Below are positions 35,445-44,499 of a DNA stretch of 64,000 nt, one piece after another. The first letter of the stretch is position 1; every line of letters begins with the position of its first letter. Source of the DNA: Pseudanabaena yagii GIHE-NHR1 (GTDB lineage: Bacteria; Cyanobacteriota; Cyanobacteriia; Pseudanabaenales; Pseudanabaenaceae); NCBI RefSeq assembly GCF_012863495.1, contig NZ_JAAVJL010000004.1, forward strand, positions 174,501 to 238,500. Direction: 5' to 3'. The position numbers were made by a program, and so were the translations under genes. The notes beneath the pieces were generated by a model, which saw only the letters and a program-made list of their open reading frames with translations, did no database searches and had not been told where the DNA came from.

Positions 35445-37139
35445 GTGAGTCAGCATCCCCTAGAAGAGCTAAATCGCTACGATGCCAAAGCCAATGCCGA
35501 ATATTACGGTCGTCGCCCTTGGCTAGCGATTAGTCGCATTTTAAAAATCATTTATTTTGCTTTCAGTTTTGGCTTAGCCTTTGGCTGGGATGTCTTGACT
35601 GGCAACACTGTAAGTCAACCCAAACTTGCCGAACAGTTACGACGCATCATCACGGCACTTGGTCCCACCTATATCAAAGTTGGGCAGGCTTTATCGACAC
35701 GTCCTGATTTAGTACGTGTGGATTTCTTAGAGGAGTTAACAAAACTTCAAGATCAATTGCCGCCATTTTCCAATGAGCAAGCCTTCGCGATTATTGAATC
35801 CGAACTAGGTAAGCCCGTTAATACTATTTATCGCACTATCTCCGAAGATCCGATCGCAGCAGCAAGTTTAGGTCAGGTTTACAAAGCTACCCTCTATTCT
35901 GGTGAAGAAGTCGCCGTCAAGGTACAGCGCCCTGATCTCATCCCAACTTTAACCCTCGATCTATTTATCCTACGTTGGTTTGCAGGTTGGCTGGGTCCAC
36001 TTTTGCCCCTCAACCTTGGCAATAGTCTAGAAGCAATCGTCGATGAATTTGGATTGAAGTTATTTGAAGAGATTGACTACGCCCACGAAGCCACCAATGC
36101 CGAGAGGTTTGCAGGCTACTTCAGAAATGATCCTCATGTCAAAGTTCCATCGATTTATCGTCAGTACAGCACGCATAAAGTTCTGACTTTAGAGTGGATT
36201 AATGGTATTAAGCTCAATGAACTTGACCAAATTAAATCCGCAGGATTAGATACTGATGCCCTTGTGCGAATTGGTGTGATGTCTGGTTTACGTCAACTTC
36301 TAGAATTTGGCTTTTTCCATGCTGATCCTCACCCCGGAAACCTCTTTGCTACCTACGATGGCAAGATGGCATATATCGATTTTGGGATGATGGATCAATT
36401 GGATCTCCAAACCAAAGAGCAATTAGTTGATTCGGTCGTGCATTTGCTCAATAAGGACTATGACGAGCTTGGACAGGACTATGTGAGACTCGGCTTTCTG
36501 CAACCAGATATCGAGATGAAGCCAATCGTGAATGCTCTCGAATCAGTCCTTGGCGATATCATGTCCGAAAAAGTGAAGGATTTCAACTTCAAAGTTGTAA
36601 CCGATCGCTTCTCGAAAGTAATGTATGACTATCCCTTCTGCTTGCCTGCTAAGTTTGCGCTGATCATTCGCTCGGTAATTACGCAAGAAGGTGTTGCCCT
36701 CAGCCTCAATCCTGAGTTTCGGATTGTGCAGGTTGCCTATCCCTATGTAGCGCGTCGCTTGCTCACTGACGAGTCTGAAAGTCTGCGGTCAAGATTATTG
36801 GAAGTTCTCTTTAAAGATGATAAGTTCCAATGGTCGAGGCTAGAGAATTTATTAGCGATCGCTAAATCCGATGGTCAATTTGACATCATTCCTACGGCAA
36901 GTATGGGCTTAAAATTCCTTACGTCCAAAGATGGTGAATATATTCGTCGTCGGATTTTACTAGCTCTTACCGAAGACAATCGCCTACATACTGAAGAGTT
37001 AATGCGAATCTGGAATATGCTCAGCGCCGATATCGAACCCGCCAAGCTATGGGATATGGCACTAAAAACTGTAACTGGAGCCATGCCCAAAGCGATCGCT
37101 GCTGCCCTCCCCTTCGCCGCCTTCCAAAATCTCAACTAA
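35445..37139 (+). CDS. AarF/ABC1/UbiB family kinase-like protein
   Basis: The 564-aa atypical kinase-like protein belongs to a family that regulates quinone and prenyl-lipid metabolism in bacteria and plastids. It has the family's N-terminal extension 'LGPTYIKVGQALSTRPDLV' (the KxGQ motif that blocks protein-substrate binding), the Ala-rich loop 'IAAASLGQVYKA', 'EVAVKVQRPD', 'FFHADPHPGNLF' and 'YIDFGMMDQL'. It starts with GTG 35445, with AAGG upstream. Two C-terminal hydrophobic stretches are weak. In cyanobacteria such proteins are linked to plastoquinone or tocopherol and stress; which one cannot be told here. Confidence 0.9.
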   Translation: MSQHPLEELNRYDAKANAEYYGRRPWLAISRILKIIYFAFSFGLAFGWDVLTGNTVSQPKLAEQLRRIITALGPTYIKVGQALSTRPDLVRVDFLEELTKLQDQLPPFSNEQAFAIIESELGKPVNTIYRTISEDPIAAASLGQVYKATLYSGEEVAVKVQRPDLIPTLTLDLFILRWFAGWLGPLLPLNLGNSLEAIVDEFGLKLFEEIDYAHEATNAERFAGYFRNDPHVKVPSIYRQYSTHKVLTLEWINGIKLNELDQIKSAGLDTDALVRIGVMSGLRQLLEFGFFHADPHPGNLFATYDGKMAYIDFGMMDQLDLQTKEQLVDSVVHLLNKDYDELGQDYVRLGFLQPDIEMKPIVNALESVLGDIMSEKVKDFNFKVVTDRFSKVMYDYPFCLPAKFALIIRSVITQEGVALSLNPEFRIVQVAYPYVARRLLTDESESLRSRLLEVLFKDDKFQWSRLENLLAIAKSDGQFDIIPTASMGLKFLTSKDGEYIRRRILLALTEDNRLHTEELMRIWNMLSADIEPAKLWDMALKTVTGAMPKAIAAALPFAAFQNLN

Positions 37140-37158
37140 TCGACTAATATTTATTCAA

Positions 37159-37200
37159 CAATTAAGGGTTGTGGAGCAAAGCTCCACAACCCTTAATTGT
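37159..37200. terminator. Palindrome between AarF and queC (convergent)
   Basis: The arms CAATTAAGGGTTGTGGAGC are perfectly complementary around AAA. The right arm contains the queC stop codon. Confidence 0.8.
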
Positions 37201-37870
37201 TGGATGCCTCCAGAATTGCGCGATCGCGAATGCGACAAGAATCACAAACACCGCAGGGCGTTTCGCCCCCTTGATAACATGACCATGTCAGCTCAATTGG
37301 CACACCTAAGCGCCTTGCCCGTCGGACAATATCTACTTTAGAATCCATCACTAAGGGGGCAATTAATTGTGGTGCATGACCTTCTACGCCAACTTTAGAA
37401 GAAAGTGCTGCTAATTTCTGGAAAGCGGCTAAATAATCGGGACGACAATCGGGATAGCCCGAATAGTCCACAGCATTAATTCCTAAATAGATTGCCTCGG
37501 CTCCCTTTGCCTCTGCCAGAGATAAGGCGATCGCAATAAATACAGTATTTCGTCCCGGAACATAGGTAATTGGAATTTCCCCTGTTTGAACTCCTTCCGT
37601 TGGTACAGCAAGATTATCATCAGTTAGTGCCGAGCCTCCCCACTGCGCCAAATTTACATCGACAACAAAATGCTCCTTAATCTGTAGTGCCGCCGCAACT
37701 TGTCGAGCCGCTAATAACTCACGTTCATGTCTTTGCCCATAACGAAAGGACAAGGCGATCGCCTCATATCCGTCGGCGATCACCTGAGCCGCCGCCGTTG
37801 CCGAATCTAAACCACCCGATAGCAAAATTACTGCTTTTTTAGAATTTGGAGAACTGGTGATTGAGGTCAT
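37193..37870 (-). CDS. queC: 7-cyano-7-deazaguanine synthase
   Basis: It converts 7-carboxy-7-deazaguanine to preQ0 with ATP and ammonia, on the pathway to queuosine in tRNA (or deazaguanine DNA modification). The 225-aa protein has the PP-loop '[13 protein letters not shown]' (Ser18 to Ser23) and '[15 protein letters not shown]'. It ends in a zinc site, Cys198, Cys206, Cys209 and Cys212 ('[15 protein letters not shown]'). Its ATG follows the queE stop with no gap (TAG then ATG), so queE-queC is an operon with translational coupling. queD, queF and tgt are not in the window. No phage-like dpd genes are nearby, so a tRNA role is likely. Confidence 0.95.
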   Translation of the reverse strand: MTSITSSPNSKKAVILLSGGLDSATAAAQVIADGYEAIALSFRYGQRHERELLAARQVAAALQIKEHFVVDVNLAQWGGSALTDDNLAVPTEGVQTGEIPITYVPGRNTVFIAIALSLAEAKGAEAIYLGINAVDYSGYPDCRPDYLAAFQKLAALSSKVGVEGHAPQLIAPLVMDSKVDIVRRARRLGVPIELTWSCYQGGETPCGVCDSCRIRDRAILEASNN

Positions 37871-38485
37871 CTATCTCACTCCTAATAACTTATGGGTTTG
37901 GACACTCACGCGCCAATCAGCATGATCTAACACATATTGCATAACCAAATCTTTACTACTTTTCGTCTCCCACTCAGCCTGTAAGTATTTGACCACATTT
38001 GCAGAGACTCTTGCGGCATTCTGTTCCGCCCAAGCCAAATCCGATGAGTCTTTAACGACAACCTTAAGCTCACTAACTTGTTGATAAATGCTGTCATGGG
38101 GTGCTTTAAATTGTTTGGGCGAAAAAGTTACCCAGTCAAAGTCACCACTAAAGGGATGGGAACCAGATGTTTCAAGATGAACCCGCAAACCTTGCTCCTT
38201 TAGCTGTCGAGTCAACTCGGTTAAATCATGCATTAATGGCTCGCCCCCAGTAATAATCACGATCGCAGGATGAGTCTTGACTGCTTCTGTGACCAGATCC
38301 ATGATCGCTATTTGAGGATGTCTTTTGGTATTCCAAGAGATTTTGGTATCGCACCAAGGACAGCCGACATCACAACCTGCTAATCGAATAAAAAAAGCAT
38401 TTACACCCATCCATGTACCTTCTCCCTGTACAGAATGGAAAGTTTCAACTATGGGTAAATGAGTTAGATAATTGATTTGAGTCAT
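37871..38485 (-). CDS. queE: 7-carboxy-7-deazaguanine synthase (radical SAM)
   Basis: A radical-SAM enzyme that contracts 6-carboxytetrahydropterin to 7-carboxy-7-deazaguanine. The 204-aa product has the cluster motif Cys38-x3-Cys42-x2-Cys45 ('LAGCDVGCPWCDTK'). It also has the substrate-binding start 'PIVETFHSVQGEGTWMG' and the 'IITGGEPLMHDL' SAM segment. It is the first gene of the queE-queC operon. A palindrome at 38500-38530 separates it from ribD upstream on the same strand. Confidence 0.95.
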   Translation of the reverse strand: MTQINYLTHLPIVETFHSVQGEGTWMGVNAFFIRLAGCDVGCPWCDTKISWNTKRHPQIAIMDLVTEAVKTHPAIVIITGGEPLMHDLTELTRQLKEQGLRVHLETSGSHPFSGDFDWVTFSPKQFKAPHDSIYQQVSELKVVVKDSSDLAWAEQNAARVSANVVKYLQAEWETKSSKDLVMQYVLDHADWRVSVQTHKLLGVR

Positions 38486-38499
38486 TTCCTATGTTAATG

Positions 38500-38530
38500 A
38501 TGAGTGGTGGTGCTTCGCACCACCACTCAT
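38500..38530. terminator. Palindrome between ribD and queE
   Basis: The arms ATGAGTGGTGGTGC and GCACCACCACTCAT surround TTC. It probably separates the ribD transcript from queE. Confidence 0.65.
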
Positions 38531-38562
38531 TTTTGGGGGTTTATATCTTAAGCAAAACATTG

Positions 38563-39678
38563 CTATAGATTACCAATAATTAAAAAGTCTGTGCCAATTT
38601 GCTGTAGTTTTGGGTTTACCAGATTAAGAGCCTCCGTCATCAGGTTTAATCCCAAATCATCAATAGGACTAGGAGCTGCAAAACCACCAATCAATTTAGG
38701 AGCGATAAAAGCATAGATCTTTTGTACCATCTGCGCTTTAATTGCCGCCGCACCGAGCCTACCACCACATTCCCATAAAACCTGATTACAACCACGATTA
38801 GCAAGTTCTTGCATCACAATTTGCGGTGATAAATCTTCTAGTTCGAGAATTTCCACATGGCGATCGCTGAGCTTTTGCTTCAGTTGATCATTTTGATGCG
38901 GCAATGTCATAACAAGGGTTCTCTCGGTATCGGTAAGATTCCATAAATTGGCTTCTTCGGGAAGATTGAAACTTTTGGTAACGACTACTCGCAAAGGACA
39001 ATGCTTACTCAATCCATGAGTCGTTAAGTGCGGATTATCGAGTCTAACTGTATTTCCGCCTGTAATAATCGCATCACAACCCAGACGTAAATCATGGACG
39101 AGCTTCCGTGATTCTTGTCCCGTAATCCAATAGCTATGTCCTGAAATGGTCGCAATTTTGCCATCTAGGGTCATAGCATATTTAAAAATCCCCAAGGGCA
39201 AATTAGTTTTCACCCGATGAAAAAATGCCTCATTTAGTTCTAGACATTGCTGCTCCAAAATGCCAGTAGTGACTTGAACTCCTGCGGATCTGAGGCGATC
39301 GCATCCACTGCCCGACACCCTTGGATCGGCATCGATCGCCCCAACCACCACTTTACCAATTCCCGCTTGAATAATTGCCTCAGAACAGGGAGGTGTGCGC
39401 CCATAATGATTGCAAGGCTCAAGATTGACATATAGCGTGGCATCGCTTAAGTCTACACCTGTTTGCTGTGCCGCACGAATGGCAAATACTTCCGCATGGG
39501 GTTCTCCTGCTTTGGGATGAAATCCCTCACCTAAGACCTGCCCATTTTTGATAATGACACTACCCACCATAGGATTAGGAGCAGTTTGTCCTCTACCTTG
39601 TTTTGCCAAATCAATACATCTTTGCATCCAGCGATCGTGTACAGATGTAATGCCTTCCTTTTCTGTATTTTCTATCAT
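38563..39678 (-). CDS. ribD: Bifunctional riboflavin biosynthesis deaminase/reductase
   Basis: It catalyses deamination and then reduction of the pyrimidine intermediate in riboflavin synthesis. The 371-aa protein joins a zinc deaminase domain (His61-Ala-Glu63 in 'GEPHAEVFAIRAA', with Cys89 and Cys98 in 'LEPCNHYGRTPPCSEAII') to a reductase domain (about 160-371, 'GIFKYAMTLDGKIA', 'DAIITGGNTVRLDNPHL'). All deaminase ligands are intact. The reductase motif 'CGGRLGAAAI' replaces the more usual E-G-G. In some cyanobacteria and plants one half is inactive; here neither is clearly so. No FMN riboswitch was noticed in its leader. Confidence 0.94.
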   Translation of the reverse strand: MIENTEKEGITSVHDRWMQRCIDLAKQGRGQTAPNPMVGSVIIKNGQVLGEGFHPKAGEPHAEVFAIRAAQQTGVDLSDATLYVNLEPCNHYGRTPPCSEAIIQAGIGKVVVGAIDADPRVSGSGCDRLRSAGVQVTTGILEQQCLELNEAFFHRVKTNLPLGIFKYAMTLDGKIATISGHSYWITGQESRKLVHDLRLGCDAIITGGNTVRLDNPHLTTHGLSKHCPLRVVVTKSFNLPEEANLWNLTDTERTLVMTLPHQNDQLKQKLSDRHVEILELEDLSPQIVMQELANRGCNQVLWECGGRLGAAAIKAQMVQKIYAFIAPKLIGGFAAPSPIDDLGLNLMTEALNLVNPKLQQIGTDFLIIGNL

Positions 39679-39753
39679 TAACTATAAATTCGATATCTTC
39701 TAAATGGCTTGTCAGAGGGTGTCCCGAAGCTCACACCTCTCATATATTGATTT

Positions 39754-39935
39754 AACGTCAGTTCGGGTTAAGCTAGCAAATTAATCCCAAATTAAAAGCC
39801 TTGCTATGCAAGGCTTTTAATTTGGGGCTTTGAGAGAGCCTTTGCAAAGCAAAGGCTCTCTCAAAAGAAGAAAAGCATTGCTAAGCAATACTTTTCTTCT
39901 TTGCAAAATTTTCATGTTTAACTTAAACTGACATT
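39754..39935. repeat. F2 inverted-repeat element, copy B
   Basis: The ends are AACGTCAGTTCGGGTTAAG and TTAACTTAAACTGACATT. Inside are three hairpins in a row ('AAAAGCCTTGC', 'GAGAGCCTTTGC', 'AAGAAAAGCATTGC'), one more than other copies. It lies between ribD and the REC-kinase gene. Confidence 0.8.
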
Positions 39936-39940
39936 GCTAT

Positions 39941-41056
39941 TTAAGATGCCGACGGCAAAACGACTGTAAACTTTGTACCCATATTGACTTCACTTTCTAC
40001 TGCGATCTTGCCACTATGAGCATCTACAGCTTGTTTAGCAATATATAAACCCATGCCTAAGCCCTTGACACTACCAACATTTTCAGCCCTTAAAAATGGC
40101 AAGAATAAACTGTTTAAATATTCTTCAGGTATGCCAATTCCATGATCAGTAATACTTAAAATCAACTTCTGTGATTCACAGGTCAAATCCACATCAACAG
40201 TACCACCCTCATAGGAATATTTAATAGCATTAGAAACTAGGTTCATCACTATATGCCATAGTAATTTCTTATCGACTTTGAGTTTATGAAATTTACCATG
40301 GCTTTGAAATTTAAGCCGACATTTACAATTTTGATCCTCTGTCTCAAAACTCTCAACTAGCTGCTGACAATAGGCTTTGACATCTACATTTTCAGGGTGA
40401 AATGGAAATTTGCCAGACTCTGAACAGGAGATCAGTTTAATTTCTTCCAGTAACCAGTTAATGTCCTTAATTGCTGATTGAATAGCCGAAAGATTTTTAG
40501 CTCTACTTTCCTTAGTTAGTTGTTCTTCAAAATTCTGTAATTTCCAAATTAACAACCGAATTACTGACATCGGTGTCGAAAATTCATGGGATGCCATTGC
40601 CAGCAAACGATTTTTTAAAGAATGCAGTTCCTTTTCTTTATCTAAAGCTTCTTGGAGTAGTTTATCCTCATGATGTTTTTTAAGGGCAAGCATAATTGCC
40701 ATATTTACTTCAGCATATCGGAGAGGCTTAGTGAGATATCCGTAGGGTGAAGTCGAAATTGCTTGCTCTAGAATTTCAGGATCACTAAAGGCTGTGAGGT
40801 AAATGACAGGGATCGATGCGATCTTATGAATTGCATTAACCGCAGTAATGCCACTGTCTGCCCCCCTCAATTTAATATCCATCAGAATAATGTCTGGGAT
40901 ATGGCGATGGATAGAAGCGATCGCATCGTCACTACTATCAACTATTTCTAAAACTCTATAACCTAAGTCCGATAAAACATCTGAAAGTGCATTTGCGGTA
41001 ACAAGTTCATCTTCCACAATTAAGACATTTGCTATCGTATTAGTCTGCACCGTCAT
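39941..41056 (-). CDS. Response-regulator/histidine kinase hybrid (REC first)
   Basis: A soluble hybrid kinase of 371 aa. The receiver comes first (residues 9-125, 'VLIVEDELVTANAL', Asp60 in 'IILMDIKL', Lys110 in 'GYLTKPL'). After a coiled-coil linker comes HisKA with His157 in 'LLAMASHEFSTPMSVIR'. The ATPase domain has 'HIVMNLVSNAIKYS', 'DHGIGI' and 'KGLGMGLYIAKQAVDAHSGK'. REC-HK order suggests it relays from another kinase. The start is uncertain: I chose ATG 41056, but GTG 41104 is possible. No cognate partner is adjacent. Confidence 0.9.
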   Translation of the reverse strand: MTVQTNTIANVLIVEDELVTANALSDVLSDLGYRVLEIVDSSDDAIASIHRHIPDIILMDIKLRGADSGITAVNAIHKIASIPVIYLTAFSDPEILEQAISTSPYGYLTKPLRYAEVNMAIMLALKKHHEDKLLQEALDKEKELHSLKNRLLAMASHEFSTPMSVIRLLIWKLQNFEEQLTKESRAKNLSAIQSAIKDINWLLEEIKLISCSESGKFPFHPENVDVKAYCQQLVESFETEDQNCKCRLKFQSHGKFHKLKVDKKLLWHIVMNLVSNAIKYSYEGGTVDVDLTCESQKLILSITDHGIGIPEEYLNSLFLPFLRAENVGSVKGLGMGLYIAKQAVDAHSGKIAVESEVNMGTKFTVVLPSAS

Positions 41057-41379
41057 GCTTTTCACTGCGTCTTGCTTGTAATTGGAATAAACTGCGTCTA
41101 GCACTGTTTATATTTTAATTATATGATTAACAGATAAAATTCAGGGCAGAAATCTTGAAAATTAGGACAGTAAAGTATGGCTTACCTCACACTCTAGATT
41201 ACTACCAAACAAGAAAGTTTTCCTTGAAAGTATTATTAAACAGCATTTTTAATGAAAATTTATTTTTTTACTTGAGAGTAGGATGTTGTAGTTGCCTTAA
41301 CACGATATAATAATAAATCCTTGCTTCTAGTATCTAAGTTAATAGAAGCCGATTTACTTGCCCGTAAGGAAATAATTAA

Positions 41380-41748
41380 ATGACTGTCAAGCGTTTGTAC
41401 GAAACTATGTATATCCTGCGCCCTGATCTTCCCGATCAGGATGCCGATGCCGCGATCGCCAAATACCAAGACTTCTTAGTACAACAAGAAGCAGAAGACA
41501 TTACCATCCAACATCGTGGTAGACGTAGATTAGCCTACGACATTAGGGGACATCGTGAGGGTATTTATATTCAAGTTAATTACTCTGCAACTCCTAAAAC
41601 TATCGAAACCTTAGAAAGAACATTTCGCCTTGGCGATGATGTGATTCGTTATCTAACGATTAAGCTTGAGCCAGAAGCTACTGAAGATAGTATTGATGCG
41701 ATTCCTGATGCTGAGGCTGCTGTAGAAGAAGTAGCTGCCGCTGAATAA
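41380..41748 (+). CDS. rpsF: Small-subunit ribosomal protein S6
   Basis: S6 binds 16S rRNA with S18 in the platform of the 30S subunit. The 122-aa protein starts '[17 protein letters not shown]'. It has the typical '[20 protein letters not shown]' followed by 'VNYSATP' and '[15 protein letters not shown]'. The C-terminus is an acidic tail of about 20 residues, longer than in enterobacteria. A strong AAGGAA site precedes the ATG. It stands alone, with no rpsR or rplI beside it, and ends in a strong bidirectional hairpin. Confidence 0.97.
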   Translation: MTVKRLYETMYILRPDLPDQDADAAIAKYQDFLVQQEAEDITIQHRGRRRLAYDIRGHREGIYIQVNYSATPKTIETLERTFRLGDDVIRYLTIKLEPEATEDSIDAIPDAEAAVEEVAAAE

Positions 41749-41753
41749 GAGAG

Positions 41754-41804
41754 TTCACACAAAAAAAGAGGCTGTGCTTTGCACAGCCTCTTTTTTTGTG
41801 TGAA
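41754..41804. terminator. Bidirectional terminator between rpsF and the Hlip gene
   Basis: The perfect stem TTCACACAAAAAAAGAGGCT plus GTGC pairs with its complement and has seven-base A- and T-runs. It serves both convergent genes. Confidence 0.88.
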
Positions 41805-41809
41805 TTAAA

Positions 41810-41962
41810 TTAAATAATGCCAAAAAAATGTAATACACCTTGACCGCTAATTAATTCGATCGCTAGTGCTGATACAAAACCAATCATGGCTAAACGTCCA
41901 TTCCAATTTTCAGCCCCAGTATTAAATCCAAAACTCCATACATTACGGTTTTCGTCAGACAT
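41810..41962 (-). CDS. hli: High-light-inducible protein (Hlip/SCP), 50 aa
   Basis: A single-helix chlorophyll-binding-type membrane protein of the LHC superfamily. It protects photosystem assembly intermediates under stress. I translated it by hand: it starts '[14 protein letters not shown]' and has the chlorophyll-binding signature '[20 protein letters not shown]', then '[14 protein letters not shown]'. The ExxNxRxAMxGF motif is complete. An AAGG site lies upstream of the ATG, which is at 41960-41962. It is convergent with rpsF. It is short enough to be missed by length-limited gene calling. Confidence 0.93.
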   Translation of the reverse strand: MSDENRNVWSFGFNTGAENWNGRLAMIGFVSALAIELISGQGVLHFFGII

Positions 41963-41992
41963 AATCGATTTACCTTATGAATTAATTACTTC

Positions 41993-42008
41993 TACATTGC
42001 GAAATGTA
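41993..42008 (-). promoter_or_regulatory. Inverted repeat in the Hlip leader
   Basis: TACATT-GCGA-AATGTA is a perfect 6-4-6 palindrome about 31 nt before the Hlip start codon. It resembles part of the HLR1 light-response element (TTACA half sites), but in inverted, not direct, arrangement. It could be an operator or a leader hairpin. Confidence 0.35.
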
Positions 42009-42130
42009 ACAGATATCACGAGCATTTGCAATCTTTCTTTACATTTTCTGCCTTTCGACAGAAGGAACTAATTTTTGAAGAGTGGCTTTGTTCTCTCCAA
42101 AATTTGGTTCCTTGTTAAATTGCCTAACCC

Positions 42131-42247
42131 TAAGGGACTTGACGAGAAAAAGATACCACCGAGTTTGTATGGCTTCGACTTCGCTCAGCCAACGTTGGCT
42201 GAGCGAAGTCGAAGCCGTAGGTACTTTAAATTAATCGCAAGTCCCTA
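42131..42247. repeat. F1 inverted-repeat element, copy b (complete)
   Basis: It is bounded by TAAGGGACTTG and CAAGTCCCT, with the core palindrome GGCTTCGACTTCGCTCAGCC and partner. Both termini are intact, so this copy defines the element (about 117 bp). Confidence 0.8.
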
Positions 42248-42365
42248 AAGTCGCAATGCTTATAAAATCAGTAACTTTGATGGTGATTTTGGTGCGATCG
42301 TGAATGGATTGGGTAAAATCCAAAAGACATTACAATCAATAATCCACGCAAGGACAGAATTAATT

Positions 42366-43901
42366 ATGCGAAAAATATGGATTAGGCTTCTAGCGGGCTG
42401 TTTAGCTGTGCTAATCAATGTGACAACAACTGGCGCAGTGTGGGCAGCGACTCCTAAGAAGACAGGAGATCCAAAATTTCAGGGCATCCCATTACAATGC
42501 TATGTGTCTCTAGCAGATGAAGGCACATCACCTGAAGCTAAAGTCGCAGCCTATACTGAAATCGCAGGTCAATATCTAGAATTCCAAAGTCCTGATCGGG
42601 CAAAAAAAGTTTTAGAAAAGAGTATTACCACTGCTAAGGATATTGCTAATCCATCCCTGAAAGCTTTTGCTCTATTGGATACCGCAGGTCGTTTAACCAA
42701 AGCCGTAGATCTAAAATTAGCTGCAGATACACTCGATAGCACTCTAACGGTCGCTAAAGATTTGCCTGATCCTGTAGATAGAGTTTTTGCATATATCAAA
42801 ATTGCCCAAGCCTATGGTGAAGCTGGGAAAAAGGAAAAAGCTCAAAATTTACTAGATACCACGATTAAAGCAACACCTGAAGTCATTGATCCCTATGCCC
42901 GATCGCGAGCTTTTGCAGCGATCGCTAATGTCTATACCGAGCTAGGTGATGACTTCAAATCCGAATCAGCGATTTCTGAAGCGACTGAGCTATTGTCAAT
43001 GATCGAAAATCGGAATATCAAAAATAGAGCACAGGTTGAGATCGCAGGCAGCTATGCTCAAGCTGGAAATCATGCTCAGGCTGTTGCATCTTTATCCAAG
43101 GTTTTTCAAGAGTTTGATGCTATCCGTGATACCGCGATCGCTGCAGCCAAAGATGCAGCCAAAAATGCTAAAACTGCGAAGAAATCATCTCCCAAAGTAG
43201 CGACTAAAGCTCTCAAAAAAGAGGATGCTTCAGAAGAAAAGGCTGCTCCTCCTGATCCTCAAGTTGTCGCACAAACAGAGACCGCTAATACCGAAATTTT
43301 GAAAACACGCTCTCTATTCCTTGTTGCCAGCCAATACTTAGTGGGTAAGCAATATGACAAGGCGCTAGAAGTAATTGCTAATCTTGACGCAAAATCAATG
43401 GAGAAAAATATTGGTATTGCCAATGTAGCGATCGCCTATACCAAGGAAAAGAAGCCTGACGAAGCGATCAAGTTACTAGCTCAAAGTCTCCAAGGATTAG
43501 ATGCATTTCCCCCTTCAATTGATGGATTTAATTTACTAGTCGAGGTTGGTCGCCAATATCAAACTCTCAAAAAGACTGATGAAGCAAACAAAGCTTGGAC
43601 AAAGGCTTTAGACATAGCCCAAAAGTTGACTCAACCCGCACAACGCCTCCTTGCTCTCAACATTATTGCAAGTACCTATGGCGAATTTGGCTTAGTTGAG
43701 CAAGTTGAGCCAATTCTGCAAGATAGCTTTGCTCTCACCAAAACTGCCCCTGATCCTAATATTCGTTCGAGAGCTTTCTCGGATATTAGTAGTGCCTATT
43801 GGGCGATCGGTCAGCGCGATAAAGCCAAAGAAATCGCTAAAGAAATCGAAAACCCTAAAGAACAGGAACAATTAGGCAAGTTATTTACTTGCGCTAGTTA
43901 A
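42366..43901 (+). CDS. Secreted TPR-like repeat protein
   Basis: The 511-aa protein has a signal peptide ('MRKIWIRLLAGCLAVL...', cleavage after 'AVWA'), so it is exported. The mature part is a chain of helical TPR-like repeats of 35-40 residues ('PSLKAFALLDTAGRLTKAVD', 'DRVFAYIKIAQAYGEAGKKE', 'RSRAFAAIANVYTELGDDFK'). A Lys/Ala-rich linker with 'AAKNAKTAKKSSPKVATKAL' splits the array near residues 265-300. I chose ATG 42366; the GTG 42300 form extends 22 residues before the signal. No enzyme motif is seen. Its role, probably scaffold or binding, is unknown. Confidence 0.75.
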   Translation: MRKIWIRLLAGCLAVLINVTTTGAVWAATPKKTGDPKFQGIPLQCYVSLADEGTSPEAKVAAYTEIAGQYLEFQSPDRAKKVLEKSITTAKDIANPSLKAFALLDTAGRLTKAVDLKLAADTLDSTLTVAKDLPDPVDRVFAYIKIAQAYGEAGKKEKAQNLLDTTIKATPEVIDPYARSRAFAAIANVYTELGDDFKSESAISEATELLSMIENRNIKNRAQVEIAGSYAQAGNHAQAVASLSKVFQEFDAIRDTAIAAAKDAAKNAKTAKKSSPKVATKALKKEDASEEKAAPPDPQVVAQTETANTEILKTRSLFLVASQYLVGKQYDKALEVIANLDAKSMEKNIGIANVAIAYTKEKKPDEAIKLLAQSLQGLDAFPPSIDGFNLLVEVGRQYQTLKKTDEANKAWTKALDIAQKLTQPAQRLLALNIIASTYGEFGLVEQVEPILQDSFALTKTAPDPNIRSRAFSDISSAYWAIGQRDKAKEIAKEIENPKEQEQLGKLFTCAS

Positions 43902-43910
43902 CGCAAAAAC

Positions 43911-43980
43911 TTTGAGAGATGGGTTGCCTAGCAACCCATCTCTCAAAAACAAAAAGCCTCGCATTGCGAGGCTTTTTGTT
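43911..43980. terminator. Two hairpins after the TPR-like gene
   Basis: The first, 43911-43947, has perfect TTTGAGAGATGGGTTGC arms. The second, 43948-43980, has AACAAAAAGCCTCGC arms with a TTTTTGTT end. They act between convergent genes. Confidence 0.8.
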
Positions 43981-43998
43981 TAACTAAAGACTTTGCTT

Positions 43999-44499
43999 TT
44001 ATTCAGATAGCTGTAATGAACTAAGAGCTGCCCAACGCTTGTCTATAGAATTTTCTGAATTACTAGGACGGGAATCGCTTAACTCCAGAGCAGGTGCGTC
44101 AGGTGCGATTTTTGGATAGGGAATAGCTAAAGTTAGCTGTTCATACAGCCATTCCTCAGGATCGAAATAGCCATTAGGAGACAAAGATTCGACTAAATCA
44201 CCAGACTCTACTTCTCTCTCTTTGGGATACTCACCTTCGGGCAATGGCTCAGCTAACCAAATCGTTTCTGAAGTATCGATCGCTAAGCGATAGTTAAATT
44301 GCACCAATGTGCGATCGCAGGTCAAAGTAATAATTGTCGAAGCCTTCGCACTGACTTCTAAGAATGAGCCAACATGATGCACAGAGATAAATCCTTGAAC
44401 AGGTGTGAGCGTTTCTAACCCTTTGATAAATTCTTTAAAGTCAAAGGACTCAGTTGCTTCAACGGCTCTGGCAATTTGGGGGATATATAGCTTTTCCAT
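43999..44499 (-). CDS. DUF177 (YceD-like) protein
   Basis: The 166-aa protein resembles the DUF177/YceD family, linked in plants and bacteria to 23S rRNA accumulation. Visible are 'TPVQGFISVHHVGSFLEVSA', 'ITLTCDRTLVQFNYRLAID' (with a single Cys where many members have a CxxC pair) and the acidic 'YFDPEEWLYEQLTLAIPYP'. Its ATG overlaps the jag stop by one base, so it is the last gene of the yidC-jag cluster. It usually precedes rpmF in other bacteria, but not here. Confidence 0.8.
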   Translation of the reverse strand: MEKLYIPQIARAVEATESFDFKEFIKGLETLTPVQGFISVHHVGSFLEVSAKASTIITLTCDRTLVQFNYRLAIDTSETIWLAEPLPEGEYPKEREVESGDLVESLSPNGYFDPEEWLYEQLTLAIPYPKIAPDAPALELSDSRPSNSENSIDKRWAALSSLQLSE

